Assembly (NCBI GenBank): GCA_036172665.1 | Contig: CM069873.1 | Span: 38,306,001-38,370,000, forward strand | Source: Prosopocoilus inquinatus | Taxonomy: Eukaryota > Arthropoda > Insecta > Coleoptera > Lucanidae | DNA length: 64,000 bases | Reading direction: 5' to 3' | Part shown: positions 10,048-21,357 of the stretch, one piece after another | How the letters are laid out: the number at the start of each line of letters is the position of its first letter | Position numbering within the stretch: the first letter of the stretch is position 1 | The notes under the pieces: model-generated | Seen by the model: only the letters and a program-made list of their open reading frames with translations | The model's database searches: none | Told to the model about the DNA's origin: nothing | Translations under genes and position numbers: made by a program

Positions 10048-10775
10048 TATTAAAAAAGAGTTTTCATTTAAATTAAGAATCAAAAAACCCAATGTATACT
10101 GGGTGTCTCACAACGTACGGAGGAGATTGAAAGGGCAGCTGCAGGACAACTAAATAAAGCTTTTCCTTTATTCGCTTTTGATCAAAACCCAATAATAAGA
10201 AAGTTACAGCAGTTTAACTTTCTTAATTTCTTCTTTAATTTACACCTAAAGCCTCTTAATTAATAAAAATTATTTCACAAAATGTAACTTTATTATTAAA
10301 TAAACTCTAAATTTATCAAAACTACCATTCATAAAATGTCTCTGTTAATCTGTTTCCTTGTTGCGTTTTTAATTAGCAGGCAATGCACAATGAGATGAAA
10401 ACCCGTTTTTGGGCATTAAAAGAAAGAATGAAATAGCCCTTACTTTAACGTGACTACATTTTTTAAAATAGTTGTTTATTGTAAAGCAGTATTCAATTAA
10501 CTCATAAATGCCTCAAATTTGAATTTAAAACGTAAAGTATACTACAGGGGGTAACTTTTGCTTGTTAATTAATTTCACTTTAAACTCTTGTAACTTTTTA
10601 GTTATTGCTTTTTTACCAAAAATTTATTAAGAAAAAAATCTTTAATTTTATTTCCCCTACCTACCCTTTTACTCTCCTCCGTAGGTTATGAGACACCCAG
10701 TATACATATAATAGAAATAACTTATGACATGTAAGTATTTTCTAACTTTAAAATAAAATTTATCATTATTCAAGT
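10048..10775 (+). repeat. Copia 5' LTR, split by a MITE
   Basis: Sequence 10048-10098 and 10701-10775 matches the uninterrupted 3' LTR at 17664-17787. The ends TATTAAAA..TTCAAGT are set by the flanking GTTTC duplication; they lack the usual TG..CA, so the true ends could differ by a few bases. Confidence 0.8.
10099..10700. mobile_element. Tc1/mariner-type MITE inside the Copia LTR
   Basis: TIRs begin CTGGGTGTCTCA and extend about 45 bp (through CGGAGGAGA). The insertion is flanked by TATA on both sides (10095-10098 and 10701-10704), and the other LTR supplies the empty site. No coding sequence is present. Confidence 0.85.
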
Positions 10776-10789
10776 GGTTACGGGCCCAG
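10776..10789 (+). other. Copia primer-binding site
   Basis: GGTTACGGGCCCAG directly follows the left LTR. A GGTTATGGGCCCAG-like sequence at this position is typical of Copia elements primed by initiator tRNA-Met. Confidence 0.65.
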
Positions 10790-10843
10790 AAAATGCAGAA
10801 TATCTGTGCTTAAAACTCTAAATAGTCGTGCTTATATATAAAC

Positions 10844-11708
10844 ATGGATGTGAAAGTGATTCTCGATCAGTTAGAAGGACCTAACTAGCCCAAATGGAAG
10901 AGACAAGTTGAATTATTTCTCAAACATCACGATGTATATGAAGTTACTATCAGAGATTTTAAATGCCCAGAGAAATCGAGAGAAGGCAAGTCTGACAACG
11001 AAATTAAGAAATGGAAGAAAGCAGATTCAATAGCACAAGTTATATTAGTGAGTAATATGAATGATGCAAATGTAGATACAACAGCAACCTGTCATTCTGC
11101 TTATGAAATTTGGAAGCAGCTATAATCGGAGTACGAACAAAGTTCTGGTCAACGATTAGATAGACTCTGCCTAAAAGAAAACAAGAGGACATAGCAACCA
11201 TATTTCTAGATTAAAAAGACTTTTCGCCGAGGTTAATGAAAAGCTAAATAAGTTGTCAAAAGTTCAATTGCCGGAGTTATTGTTACTGAGCAGAATAATG
11301 AGCATTCTACCGTCAGAATATTTCGAATTTAAACATTTATGGAAGAGTATACCCGTAGGTGATAGAAGCATTAGTCTCTTGTTAGAAAGGTTACGATTCA
11401 TACAAATGAAATTACCTAGTCAACCAGAAAAGGATGCAGAAACAGCTTTGGAGGTTGGTGCTAAACAAAAACAGAACAGCGGTAAAAGAAGACAAAAGAA
11501 AAATCCGAAGACAATGAAGTGCTTTATTTGTAACGAGATAGGTCATTTTGCGTCGAAATGTCCCTCCAAAAGTAAGATTAAGTCAGATAATAATAATGAT
11601 AATAATAAAATATTTCTACAATTGGGAAAACCTATATTGTTCGGTCGGCATAAAAATGTACTGTTTGAACTTGAAAAGTTAGTAAACATTTATGTAAAGT
11701 ACATTTAA
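10844..11708 (+). pseudogene. Copia Gag remnant
   Basis: The frame begins at ATG 10844 with a typical Copia Gag start but meets a stop within 15 codons; the same frame and its neighbours then encode UBN2/Gag-like sequence ('WKKADSIAQVILVSN', 'SAYEIWKQL'). From 11253 a 151-codon frame ends with a CCHC zinc knuckle ('CFICNEIGHFASKCP', about 11520-11565). Several stops and shifts between 10.88 and 11.25 kb make it non-functional. Similarity ends near 11.72 kb, where inserted sequence begins. Confidence 0.8.
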
Positions 11709-11740
11709 GTTTTAAGTAAGATAACAGTCTTCAACAGTAT

Positions 11741-11935
11741 CGATGAATAAAACTTGGCGCGAGTTATCAATTGTCTTGCGTGCATCTGAGTAATTGCTAG
11801 TCAAATTCTTTTAGGTGCCGCAGACAAAATTGGTCACATTGCTGCTGTGCAAAGCCTTGAATTTACTGTTTGAAACCTTTTTAATCGTGTTATAGTATCT
11901 TTGTTTATAACTGGATAGCTCTTATTATTAAGAGG
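11741..11935 (-). pseudogene. Tc1/mariner transposase scrap
   Basis: This block is about 95 percent identical to 19591-19785, where it forms the part of a Tc1/mariner-type transposase just upstream of the first catalytic Asp. It is cut exactly before the 'DES' motif. It adjoins the point where the Copia internal sequence stops, so it marks one edge of the secondary insertion. Confidence 0.65.
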
Positions 11936-12820
11936 AATCCCACCGAATAATGCCATATACGAAAACCATTAAAACGTGCGAAGTCGTAGAGGCTTTAGTT
12001 CTTAATCACTTTATTTCATTTTTTTACACCACATATTTAAGGACTAGAACTACAAAATGACCAATGGAAATTTCGCTACGATTAGTTGTTAATTAGAAAA
12101 AAAAAAATAATTAACATTTAAAAATCGTAGTTGAACTTTACAGTAAAATTAAATATACTTCCAGTTCATATTTTCGAAAACGCGTTGGTCACTTTGTAGA
12201 TTGAAGTTTTGTTAACAAAACCGCGAAAACAGCTTTAAAAAATATGTATATATAATGTAGTTATGAATTCGCGCGTTTTGCATGTTTTTCATGAATTATT
12301 TTCATGAGGCGTGCACGGATTTCTCCCACTATCAATTGTGGGGGAGGTAACGAAAGAGGAAGCAAACATATCTTCTCTTTCTGTTCCTCTAAAAATTGTT
12401 TAAGTTAAATATTGCGGCTGGAAACAAAAATTAGCTTGTGACAGGCTGGTGGCAGGTTGGATTCGAGCCGGGAGTGACCGAATATTGTCGATGTTTGAAA
12501 AATACTTCGAAAGCATTTTGAATCATTTATTTACGTGAATTGTAATTTTAACATAGATATAGGCAAAAGAAACGAAAAATTGAAATTACACTTGTACATA
12601 CTATAAAATTGAAATGTTTGTCGGAAGTATGAATGTTAGAAATGTTTGCAACAATGACAATAACGAGAATATAATAATAGAAGAAAATATTTTTAAATTA
12701 ATTACAAAATATTTAAATGTTTGTCAATAAATTTCGAACTCCGTTACTAAATTTTTCTAACTGGAGTTTTATTAATGTGTTAATAAAATTTAATTATGTA
12801 AAAGTTTTTAAACATATAAA
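11936..12820. other. No recognised gene
   Basis: AT-rich interior of the interrupted Copia element. A short less AT-rich stretch (12420-12490) and several A-runs are present, but no frame or repeat that I can assign. Confidence 0.5.
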
Positions 12821-13003
12821 ATAGCGACATCTTACTATCGCTTTTTGACCTAACATTGCAGTAGGATAGACAAATTGAAGCGGGATTTGTTCCTAATGAG
12901 TCCCCCATGCAAGGCGGCCATTCTTGCTGTCAAAGCATAATGAAAGATTTTAGAAAAATTTTGTGCAAATCGTTTTTGATTGCAGTGAGAACCTCGAGCA
13001 GCC

Positions 13004-13046
13004 TCTGGACAGCTGTTTCAGCCCTGCTTGGGGCTTCTTCAGCAGA
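13004..13046 (-). ncRNA. Hammerhead ribozyme, retrozyme copy 2
   Basis: Core CUGAAGA, stem II AGCCC/GGGCU, GAA, palindromic stem III ACAGCUGU and cleavage base C are identical to the consensus of the main array, on the minus strand. Confidence 0.82.
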
Positions 13047-13307
13047 AACGTAGCTCGACATTCCCACTGCAGACCAAAAACGACTTGCCCAATTTATTCG
13101 CAAATGCGATGTAAGAATGATGAACATATAAAACAGCGACATCTTACTATCGCAAATCCCGCTTCAATTTGTCTATCCTACTGCAATGTTAGGTCAAAAA
13201 GCGATAGTAAGATGTCGCTATTTTATATGTTCATCATTCTTACATCGCATTTGCGAATAAATTGGGCAAGTCGTTTTTGGTCTGCAGTGGGAATGTCGAG
13301 CTACGTT

Positions 13308-13350
13308 TCTGCTGAAGAAGCCCCAAGCAGGGCTGAAACAGCTGTCCAGA
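13308..13350 (+). ncRNA. Hammerhead ribozyme, retrozyme copy 3
   Basis: Consensus hammerhead on the plus strand: stem I UCUG/CAGA, core CUGAAGA at 13312-13318, then stem II, GAA, ACAGCUGU and C as cleavage base. It faces away from the copy at 13004-13046. Confidence 0.82.
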
Positions 13351-13791
13351 GGCTGCTCGAGGTTCTCACTGCAATCAAAAACGATTTGCACAAAATTTTT
13401 TTGTAAAAGTTTTTGTTATGAATGAATATGTCTTCATGTAAATAAGCTGTAACACTAATTATGTTTCTACAAAAATTACTAATTAAAACTTAGAAAAAAA
13501 TATTAAATTAAAAATATGCGTTGTTAATGAGGACAATAAATAATACTAGCAATTGAATGTATTTTCGGAAAAAAAATTCAAGTTCAATATTGTTAGTAAT
13601 TTGACATTACTTCTATAAAGATATTTTTTGCGTTGAAATCGAGATTCCAAAATTAATATTAATTAGAGTCAATAGAATAGTCAAGTGCTAATTAATATAG
13701 TTCTTCTAGAAGAAATCCGAGACATGTGGTTCTAACCGGAAGCCAAGAATTCAACCGTAGTTCTTTATAATAAAGGAGTTGATCGCATGTA

Positions 13792-14490
13792 CAGGGTGAT
13801 TACGCGAGAATTCCCACCCCCCTTAACTACTTTATTTTTGATTTCAAGAAAAAATGTTTAATACAAAACTTGTAGGGACTAATTGAAAGTTTCTCCGTGT
13901 GCTCACAGAAAAACAATTTATGGTCGGCTAAACGAGATATGAACTAAGTTTTTTTTTTTTTTAATGGAACACCCTCTATATTATTAAGATTTTCGATTTT
14001 AAATTAAGTTCTACTGGGACTACGTATATAATAAAACTAATAATGTAGAAGGTGTCTATAAAATAATTCCTATTTAATTTATTTTATTTTTGAATTTTAG
14101 ATGTAGAAAACTCCCATTTATACAAGAGATATGATTCAAAATATCTTAAAAACTTCTACATTTTGCGTAAAAAAAATTGAGAACGCTTTAAATATGTTTT
14201 ACGTTAAATTTTCATTTATTTTTTAAAGTTTCCGAATTATATGTTGTTTCTAGCTTAAACGTTAATTTTTAGAAAATATCTAAATCGATTTAATATGTTA
14301 ATGGTAAAATTTTATTCAATGTTATTTTATTTAAAATCAAAACTTCGTTTATTTTTTTGAGTGTCCGACACTCAATTGTTTTTTGTGAATATCTATAGCA
14401 GTACTGAAATAAATTGTACGACTTCTTTTATCTTTTTTTCTTTCTAAAATAAAAGTAAAAAGAGGTAGGAATTTTCTCGTAGTCACCCTG
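13792..14490. mobile_element. MITE with CAGGGTGA termini
   Basis: TIRs begin CAGGGTGATTACGCGAGAATTCC on the left and a diverged copy closes the right end (CTCGTAGTCACCCTG). TA dinucleotides flank both ends (13790-13791 and 14491-14492), as in Tc1/mariner-type insertions. The interior is AT-rich with no frame. Confidence 0.78.
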
Positions 14491-14492
14491 TA

Positions 14493-15363
14493 CGGTGCCC
14501 GAAAAAAGGAATGTCTTCCCCATAAAATGCAAATGTTTGGGCTAAGCTGTCGAGACCCACATTACAGAGAGGCGGCCAAGCATTGCGAGCTGGTAATCCC
14601 GCTTGCGAAATTTGTCTGAGAGATATTCGAAACGTTAGACTGCCAGCTTCCGCAAATATAATTATAAAACAAAGTGTTGTATTGTAACAATTTTATCGAA
14701 TCACATTTTTCGTTTTTAATTCCAAGATAAAAATATAAATACGGATGATGGCCATAATCAGAAACAGCTACAGTACAGGATTCCAGAGAAAAATTGTATT
14801 ATTGATTTTAAAAATTATCGATGATGCCACATCAACTTATTCTATTTAATTTTGTGTATTCCTAATTTAAAATAATTTAACTCGATATTTCATTTGGTCC
14901 TGGCAAAATAAAATTCATAAAACGAACTATGACACAATCCAAAAGGGTTTATATTTGAAATAAACACTGAACCTTTACAATTTAAAAACAAAACGAATAA
15001 CAATAAAATATTAAATGAATATTACTGCTTAAACACAAGTTAAAGGCCGAAATAAATCTTTGCAGAATTCTAATTCTCAAATATTGAAATAATTTTTTTA
15101 ATTAATAATTAATTACCATATGAGAATTTTTATAATTTTATAAAAAAAATAAAAATTTACTTTTATTGTTCATGTATTGCATAGCAAAAAATGTATGACT
15201 TTACCAAACAAATAACACTTATAATTATATTTACAGAATTTAGCAGTCGCACTTTTCGAATTTATCTCAGGCAGATTTCGCAAGCAGGATTACCTGCTCG
15301 CAATGCTTGTCCTGGTTTGCTGTAAGTGTTTTATGGAGGAGACATTCCTTTTTTCGGGTACTG
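14493..15363. mobile_element. MITE with CGGTGCCCGAAAAAAGG termini
   Basis: Inverted arms of about 130 bp (14493-14640 and 15240-15363) share blocks such as CGAAAAAAGGAATGTC and CAAGCATTGCGAGC. TA flanks both ends (14491-14492 and 15364-15365), the left TA being shared with the preceding MITE. The interior is non-coding. Confidence 0.75.
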
Positions 15364-15365
15364 TA

Positions 15366-16102
15366 CTTTAGAGTTGGAATTCGTGAACATTTTCCTACAA
15401 AATATATTAAACATTCTTTATTCTAATTCACACATAAATGACGTATATAAAAATAAAAATTTAATTAAATTCTATAATAAAGTTTGACTATATTAATTTA
15501 TTAAAACTGTTCATCTCATCTTAAACGAGTTGTCTTCATCATTATTATTTTAAAATTCCCTCCCAAGGATCGTGAATTATCGTGTGCTGGGGCCCGTTCA
15601 GGAATAAGAAAGAGCGCGCTCTGGGTAATATACTTTCACTCATGTAAATTATTTTGCGTGTTTTGCTTTCCATTTTAAACGCCCAAGGTGCAATCGCAAT
15701 GCAGTTTCTGAACGCGCCTCAGTGGCCTCTCAAATCGTCATGAGCGATTCGGATTTCATCGAACGGCCAGCCTGCTGCCCCCACATTATTTACAGTAGAT
15801 ATTTGTAATTGTAAAAATATTGTAAACATGCTGATACTGCCGAAGATTATTTGTATGTGGAGCTTATTTCTGCTTCAAAAATTTAAATTTCGTTAGAAGC
15901 CGACGACTCCGAAAGACAATGCAACAACATGCTAAAGGGTAACCAATGAAATGTTTGGAGCGCACCTAGGCCAAGGAAACCAATAATAAAATTCGAAACA
16001 TTTCCCCTTAAATGTCGTAGTGTTGGGGATTAACAAGCAAGTAAAATACCAACCCGAGAGGGGTACCTTCGCAAGGATTCCTCTTAAAGGTGCCACATTT
16101 AA
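15366..16102. other. No recognised gene
   Basis: Unassigned sequence between the MITEs and the resumed Copia interior. A less AT-rich block (15585-15785) resembles no family that I know. The block TAAGATAACAGTCTTCAACAG at 16108 also occurs at 11717, so the insertion in the Copia interior is bounded by a repeated internal sequence. Confidence 0.45.
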
Positions 16103-17640
16103 GTATAAAGTAAGATAACAGTCTTCAACAGTGGCATGAGCGCTTGGCTCATGAGGTTAAGCGTTATGTATGGCGCGTGTTGCGTGACAGATCTATAAAT
16201 GTAGAAAATCGTAATGAATTTTGTACTGGATGTCCTTTTGGTAAGAAACACAGAAAATCACTATCACTCGAGAAAAGAAAGAGCCACAAGTCCTGGTGAA
16301 ATTATTTTTGCTGACTTATGTGGTCCAATGGAAGTACCACCATTCGGAGGTTCCAGATATTTTCTTGTAATCAAAGGCGATTACACGCGCTTTAGGCGGG
16401 TTTTCTTCTTGAAACAGAAGACTGAAGTACCAGAGTGCATTAAATTTTTTCTTGCTGAAGCAAAGACAGCGGGTCGGGTTGTTAAAATAATTATGAACGA
16501 TGAGGAAAAGAGTTTGTAAATTTCAACGTTAAAACTATTCTCAATAAATGGGGCATTATAACTAGAACAGTTATGCCTTATACGCCCGAGCAAAATGGAG
16601 GTATTGAACGAGAAATGAGGACTCTAATAGAAAGTGCGCCAAGAAAGTGCGCCATACCAAAGACTTACCAAAATATTTATGGGCAGAAGCCATGAATACT
16701 GCCCGCCGTATAATAAATGGTACGGGTCCGTCAATGGTCACTGCTAAAACACCAATTGAAACGGTGAGAGCAGTTTTAACTGTTGCTGCAATGGTACGGG
16801 TCCGTCAATGGTCACTGCTAAAACACCAATTGAAACGGTGAGAGCAGTCTTAACTGTTGCTGCAAATGAAAGATTGTTATTACGCCAGTTTGATGTTAAA
16901 ACAGCGTTTTTGTACGACACTCTTAATGAGGAGATATACATGAATCAACCTGAGGGATACAACGATGGCACAGATCGTGTCTGGAAATTGAAAAAGAGTT
17001 TGTATGGTCTAAAACAAAGTCCGAGATGTTGGAATCAGCAGTTTCTCAATTCAATGAGTAAACTAGGATTCAACAGAAGTGAATCAGATCCGTGCTTACA
17101 CGTTTATCATAAAAATGGCAAGAAAACCATTGTAGTTTGTTACGTTGATGATGGTCTTATAGCAGGAACTGACGTGACTGATATTCATAACTTTTTGATT
17201 GAGATGAAAAAGGAAATTAAGGTCTCACCTCCTGATTGCTACTTAGGCTACATAGGCATTGTGATAAAATAAAACGACGATGGACGGATCTAGACGAAAA
17301 GCGTTTAAATAAGAAAATACCATATCGTGAGGCTGTGGGTAGTTTAATTTTCTTGATATCCGGAACACGACCAGATATTGCATACGCGGTAAGTTCAGTA
17401 GCACAAAATGTAGAAAATCCTACAGAAAATTCTTGGAGAAAAGTGAAAAGAATATTTCGTTACCTTAAAGGTACCATTAACTTTAGTCTTATATATAATC
17501 CTGAATAACAAAAGGATTTAATTGCCTTCAGTAATGCTGATTATGCTGCAGATAAAACACGACGTTCTAGAAGTGCTGTATTATGTTTTTATGCAGCAGG
17601 TGTACTGACATGGTTGAGCCGAAAACAAAAAAATATTTTT
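16103..17640 (+). pseudogene. Copia Pol remnant (integrase, RT, RNase H)
   Basis: In order: a GAG-pre-integrase fragment ('WHERLAHE'-like, about 16132), integrase core from 16214 ('FADLCGPM' and, after a shift, the 'PEQNGGIERE' catalytic Glu region near 16580), then RT ('RQFDVKTAFL' near 16884, 'YVDDGLIAGT' near 17140), and RNase H-proximal sequence ('GTRPDIAYAV' near 17363). At least four stops or frameshifts interrupt it. The integrase C-terminus and the first part of RT are missing: integrase similarity passes directly into the middle of RT. The piece is clearly dead. Confidence 0.85.
16717..16864 (+). repeat. 74-bp tandem duplication in Copia pol
   Basis: Segment 16717-16790 is repeated at 16791-16864 with one visible difference. 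It lies where integrase similarity passes into RT and further breaks the frame. Confidence 0.85.
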
Positions 17641-17663
17641 AATTAAAATTAAAACTGAGGGAG

Positions 17664-17787
17664 TATTAAAAAAGAGTTTTAATTTAAATTAAGAATCAAG
17701 AAATCTAATGTATATACATATAATAAAAATAACTTATAACATGTAAGTTTTTTCTAACTTTAAAATAAAGATTATCATTATTCAAGT
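17664..17787 (+). repeat. Copia 3' LTR
   Basis: This uninterrupted LTR of 124 bp matches the two halves of the left LTR. It provides the empty-site sequence for the MITE at 10099-10700. Differences between the LTRs are frequent (more than 5 percent by eye), so the insertion is old. Confidence 0.82.
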
Positions 17788-17927
17788 GTTTCAAACTCTA
17801 ATTTTGGGACAGTCGGTGCATCAGATAAACTTGCTACTATTTGTATAATCTATAATAGAAATGTAAGCTTACTTATTTTAGATATGTTCTCCATGAAATT
17901 TGCAATTATTAATACTTAATAATAATA

Positions 17928-18005
17928 TGAAGTCTTCAACTACAATTTGTATATATTTTTTTATTTTCTAAAAAAAATATACAAATTGCAGTTGAAGACT
18001 TTTAA
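17928..18005. repeat. Short inverted repeat (hairpin)
   Basis: GAAGTCTTCAACTACAATTTG is followed about 20 bp later by its near-perfect reverse complement. Arms are about 33 bp. It may be a tiny MITE remnant; no target duplication is clear. Confidence 0.6.
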
Positions 18006-18890
18006 TATTATTAATATTTATTTTATTTAATTCAATATTAATTACACCAGAAGAATATCTGAAATCTTGTTTGACCTCTTGACCATTTGAACTCTTTCCT
18101 GCACCAATATTTTTCTTTTACCTCAAAAATTTACGACATTTGTAACCACTTGTAACGTTCTCGCGCTCCTTTTTTTTGTTCACACCTGATATAATCTATT
18201 TGATATAATCTCTACATTTTTTTTTAATTTCTTAAGTATGTCTTATCTTGTTTTCAATTACAAAAGATAAAGATTCCGCTGGACTTGCTGTCCATCCTAA
18301 ACGTATTTCATTAGCTTACATCATCAATATATAGAGTGAAAATTTGTCAGATGTTGTCCTGCGTAATGGAATATTAGTGTCTGATAAAATATTAAAACTT
18401 ATTCAAGTTCTATAATTACATTTTGTAGTGACAGGTAACACTTAACAATTATAGATATCGTCAGATCAAAAATATGTAATCTTTTTAAACGTAATATAAT
18501 AATTAATTCATATTTTAATACTAGAAAAGGATAGGCAGAAGAAAACAGGCGTCAATGCCAAAATTTATTTGATTATAGATGGTTCTTAAATCCGATGTAA
18601 AACATTTTTGGTCATACCTTTCTGTTTAAAAAAAGTAAATCCTTACCAGCTTACATGTGATATGCTAATACATACTATAATGATTAGGATGTCTATAATT
18701 TATTTCCGAACTACTTTTCGCCAGTGTATGAATCCAATACTGTCATCTCCTGGTTCATGCTGATAATTTTTTATTTTAATTTTTAATTGTTAACTTTACT
18801 TCACATTATTTACAATTACGTGAACGTGTTTTCTTTTTTTGTCGCAATGGAAGTGTTCTCGGATGATTCCGGTTTTCAAGAATGGTGATA
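18006..18890. other. No recognised gene
   Basis: AT-rich sequence without convincing frames. It may include the decayed 3' part of the Tc1/mariner copy that follows on the minus strand, but I see no motif. Confidence 0.45.
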
Positions 18891-19790
18891 GGTTTAAGAT
18901 TTTCAACCCACATTTCTCTTGTCTATCTTCGGTGAGCGAATTACTTTTTCAGATAAAAGATAAAATTTGTAGTGCGTAACATTTTTCTGCGGCTACAGTA
19001 GTGCTGTAGCAACTTTCTAAAAACGAATAGCGTTTTCCACTCATCGCTATAGACTCTAGACTAGAGTACTCCCAGAAAATTAGCATCTGCTTGACTAAAT
19101 AATAAAGAATGTTAAATATTTAAATAATTAAATATAGGATTAATATCCAGTTTGAAAATTTCTTGAGAGGTCTTCGACGGTTTGAGGAGGGCATGGAAGT
19201 TATCTAGTTTTGTTTGCTACGATACTCCAAAAATTCTTAATCAGATTTGAGTCAGAACTTCGCGTTGGCCAGTTTAAAACCCGAAGATTGGCAGCATAAT
19301 CTCATTATTGACAATGTTTGCTACATGTGGACGAGCTCTATCGTGCTCTAAAATGAACCGGGGTCCATACACAGTAGCAAAAAGTTCTATAGCGGGAATG
19401 ATAACATCGTTCAGATATCTGGCTATCATTGTGCCTCTGTTCATAATAATCGGGCTGGTATGATCTTCAAAATTAATCCAACTCCTTACCCTAACTATTC
19501 CACCTTCAATATTTAGCATTGTGCGAATCTTTCTGCGGACATTCTCCATACTCTGTCAAATCTATCATTCGACTTTAGCCCAGATCAGGATTCGTCGATG
19601 AATAAAACCTGGCGCGAGTTATCAATTGTCTTGCTTGCATCTGAGTAATTGCTAGTCAAATTCTTTTAGGTGCCGCAGACAAAACTGGTCACATTGCTAC
19701 TGTGCAAAGCCTTGAATTTACTGTTTGAAACCTTTTTAATCGTATTATAGTATCTTTCTTTATAACTGGATAGCGCTTATTATTAAAGGT
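18891..19790 (-). pseudogene. Tc1/mariner-type transposase remnant
   Basis: Read on the minus strand, 19790-19590 encodes the segment before the first catalytic residue, ending in 'LFIDES'. After shifts and stops, 19549-19274 encodes the DDE region with 'NFEDHTSP', 'MNRGTMIARYLNDVI' and the second catalytic Asp in 'LEHDRARPH'. The third acidic residue and the N-terminal helix-turn-helix are not found. The family is Tc1/mariner-like, nearer Tc1/Tc3 than classical mariner, but I cannot place it further. Termini are not visible; the 5' limit given is a guess. Confidence 0.75.
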
Positions 19791-20199
19791 ACCAACCGAC
19801 AAAGAACGTTTTTTGAGATAAAAGTACCGACGGCCTCATATAATAAAATATTAGTTACACTAAAAATGTCCAAACGCCAAACAGCACGTATTGACCTTTT
19901 TTGGAAGGGGTAATAAGTCGTTTGACACAAATTAGAAGTTAATTTGCTAATAGTGTGTTATATTACTTTTGTTCAAGTTACACACTGAAGTTAACTAGCT
20001 TTCTTGTTTACTTTTTTTAAGTAGTTATTGAACTAAAAATATAAATGAACTGTTTTTAATGTAATCAGTTGCCTTATTGGCCAACATTTCTTTACTGAAA
20101 ACGTAAGGAAACAAAGTTTTCTTAATATAAAAAATAATAAATTCTGTACTTAACGGAAAATTTTGCATGTTAACAGATTTATATGACGTTAATTATTTT
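19791..20199. other. No recognised gene
   Basis: AT-rich spacer between the Tc1-like remnant and the retrozyme array. Nothing is supported. Confidence 0.5.
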
Positions 20200-20393
20200 G
20201 AACATATAAAATAGCGACATCTTACTATCGCTTTTTGACCTAACATTGCAGTAGGATAGACAAATTGAAGCGGGATTTGCTCCTAATGAGTCCCCCATGC
20301 AAGGCGGCCATGCTTGCTGTCAAAGCATAATGAAGGATTTTAGAAAAATTTTGTGCAAATCGTTTTTGATTGCAGTGAGAACCTCGAGCAGCC

Positions 20394-20436
20394 TCTGGAC
20401 AGCTGTTTCAGCCCTGCTTGGGGCTTCTTCAGCAGA
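20394..20436 (-). ncRNA. Hammerhead ribozyme, array unit A1
   Basis: Consensus hammerhead on the minus strand (CUGAAGA, 5-bp stem II, GAA, palindromic stem III, cleavage base C). Confidence 0.85.
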
Positions 20437-20705
20437 AACGTAGCTCGACATTCCCACTGCAGACCAAAAACGACTTGCCCAATTTATTCGCAAATGCGAT
20501 GTAAGAATGATGAACATATAAAATAGCGACATCTTACTATCGCTTTTTGACCTAACATTGCAGTAGGATAGACAAATTGAAGCGGGATTTGCTCCTAATG
20601 AGTCCCCCATGCAAGGCGGCCATGCTTGCTGTCAAAGCATAATGAAGGATTTTAGAAAAATTTTGTGCAAATCGTTTTTGATTGCAGTGAGAACCTCGAG
20701 CAGCC

Positions 20706-20748
20706 TCTGGACAGCTGTTTCAGCCCTGCTTGGGGCTTCTTCAGCAGA
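20706..20748 (-). ncRNA. Hammerhead ribozyme, array unit A2
   Basis: Identical to unit A1, exactly 312 bp away. The third minus-oriented unit is cut at the inversion before it reaches its ribozyme. Confidence 0.85.
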
Positions 20749-20978
20749 AACGTAGCTCGACATTCCCACTGCAGACCAAAAACGACTTGCCCAATTTATT
20801 CGCAAATGCGATGTAAGAATGATGAACATATAAAATAGCGACATCTTACTATCGCTTTTTGACCTAACATTGCAGTAGGATAGACAAATTGAAGCGGGAT
20901 TTGCTCCTAATGAATCCCCCATGCAAGGCGGCCGTGCTTGCTGTCAAAGCATAATGAAGGATTTTAGAAAAATTTTGT

Positions 20979-20992
20979 GCAAATCGATTTGC
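20979..20992. other. Palindromic inversion junction of the array
   Basis: The perfect 14-bp palindrome GCAAATCGATTTGC marks the switch from minus- to plus-oriented units. Its left half comes from the GTGCAAATCG site of the repeat and its right half from the ATTTGCGAATAA site, about 100 bp apart in the unit, so the flip used short complementary sequences. Confidence 0.85.
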
Positions 20993-21045
20993 GAATAAAT
21001 TGGGCAAGTCGTTTTTGGTCTGCAGTGGGAATGTCGAGCTACGTT

Positions 21046-21088
21046 TCTGCTGAAGAAGCCCCAAGCAGGGCTGAAACAGCTATCCAGG
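21046..21088 (+). ncRNA. Hammerhead ribozyme, array unit B1 (variant)
   Basis: All core residues are kept, but stem III reads ACAGCUAU (one C·A mismatch) and stem I ends CAGG for CAGA. The unit next to the inversion is thus the most diverged. Confidence 0.75.
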
Positions 21089-21357
21089 GGCTGCTCGAGG
21101 TTCTCACTGCAATCAAAAACGATTTGCACAAAATTTTTCTAAAATCCTTCATTATGCTTTGACAGCAAGCATGGCCGCCTTGCATGGGGGACTCATTAGG
21201 AGCAAATCCCGCTTCAATTTGTCTATCCTACTGCAATGTTAGGTCAAAAAGCGATAGTAAGATGTCGCTATTTTATATGTTCATCATTCTTACATCGCAT
21301 TTGCGAATAAATTGGGCAAGTCGTTTTTGGTCTGCAGTGGGAATGTCGAGCTACGTT

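Larger units (their letters stand above)
12821..13400. repeat. 312-bp retrozyme repeat, inverted dimer
   Basis: One unit plus the start of the next runs in minus-ribozyme orientation (12821 to about 13153) and is joined to a partial unit in the opposite orientation (about 13154-13400). The junction falls after TACTATCGC. Both halves are near-identical to the array at 20.2-22.7 kb and each contains a hammerhead motif. Confidence 0.88.
10048..17787 (+). mobile_element. Copia-type LTR retrotransposon, decayed and nested
   Basis: LTRs of about 125 bp lie at 10048-10775 (enlarged by a MITE) and 17664-17787. The pentamer GTTTC sits directly outside both (10043-10047 and 17788-17792), a 5-bp target duplication. 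A primer-binding site (GGTTACGGGCCCAG) follows the left LTR and a purine run (GAGGGAG) precedes the right one. Gag, integrase, RT and RNase H remnants run left to right. The interior between about 11.72 and 16.10 kb is largely other inserted sequence. Confidence 0.85.

Noticed and set aside
17928..18005. Strong hairpin as a transcription terminator
   Set aside because: Eukaryotic context; the structure is better seen as a small inverted repeat or MITE remnant.
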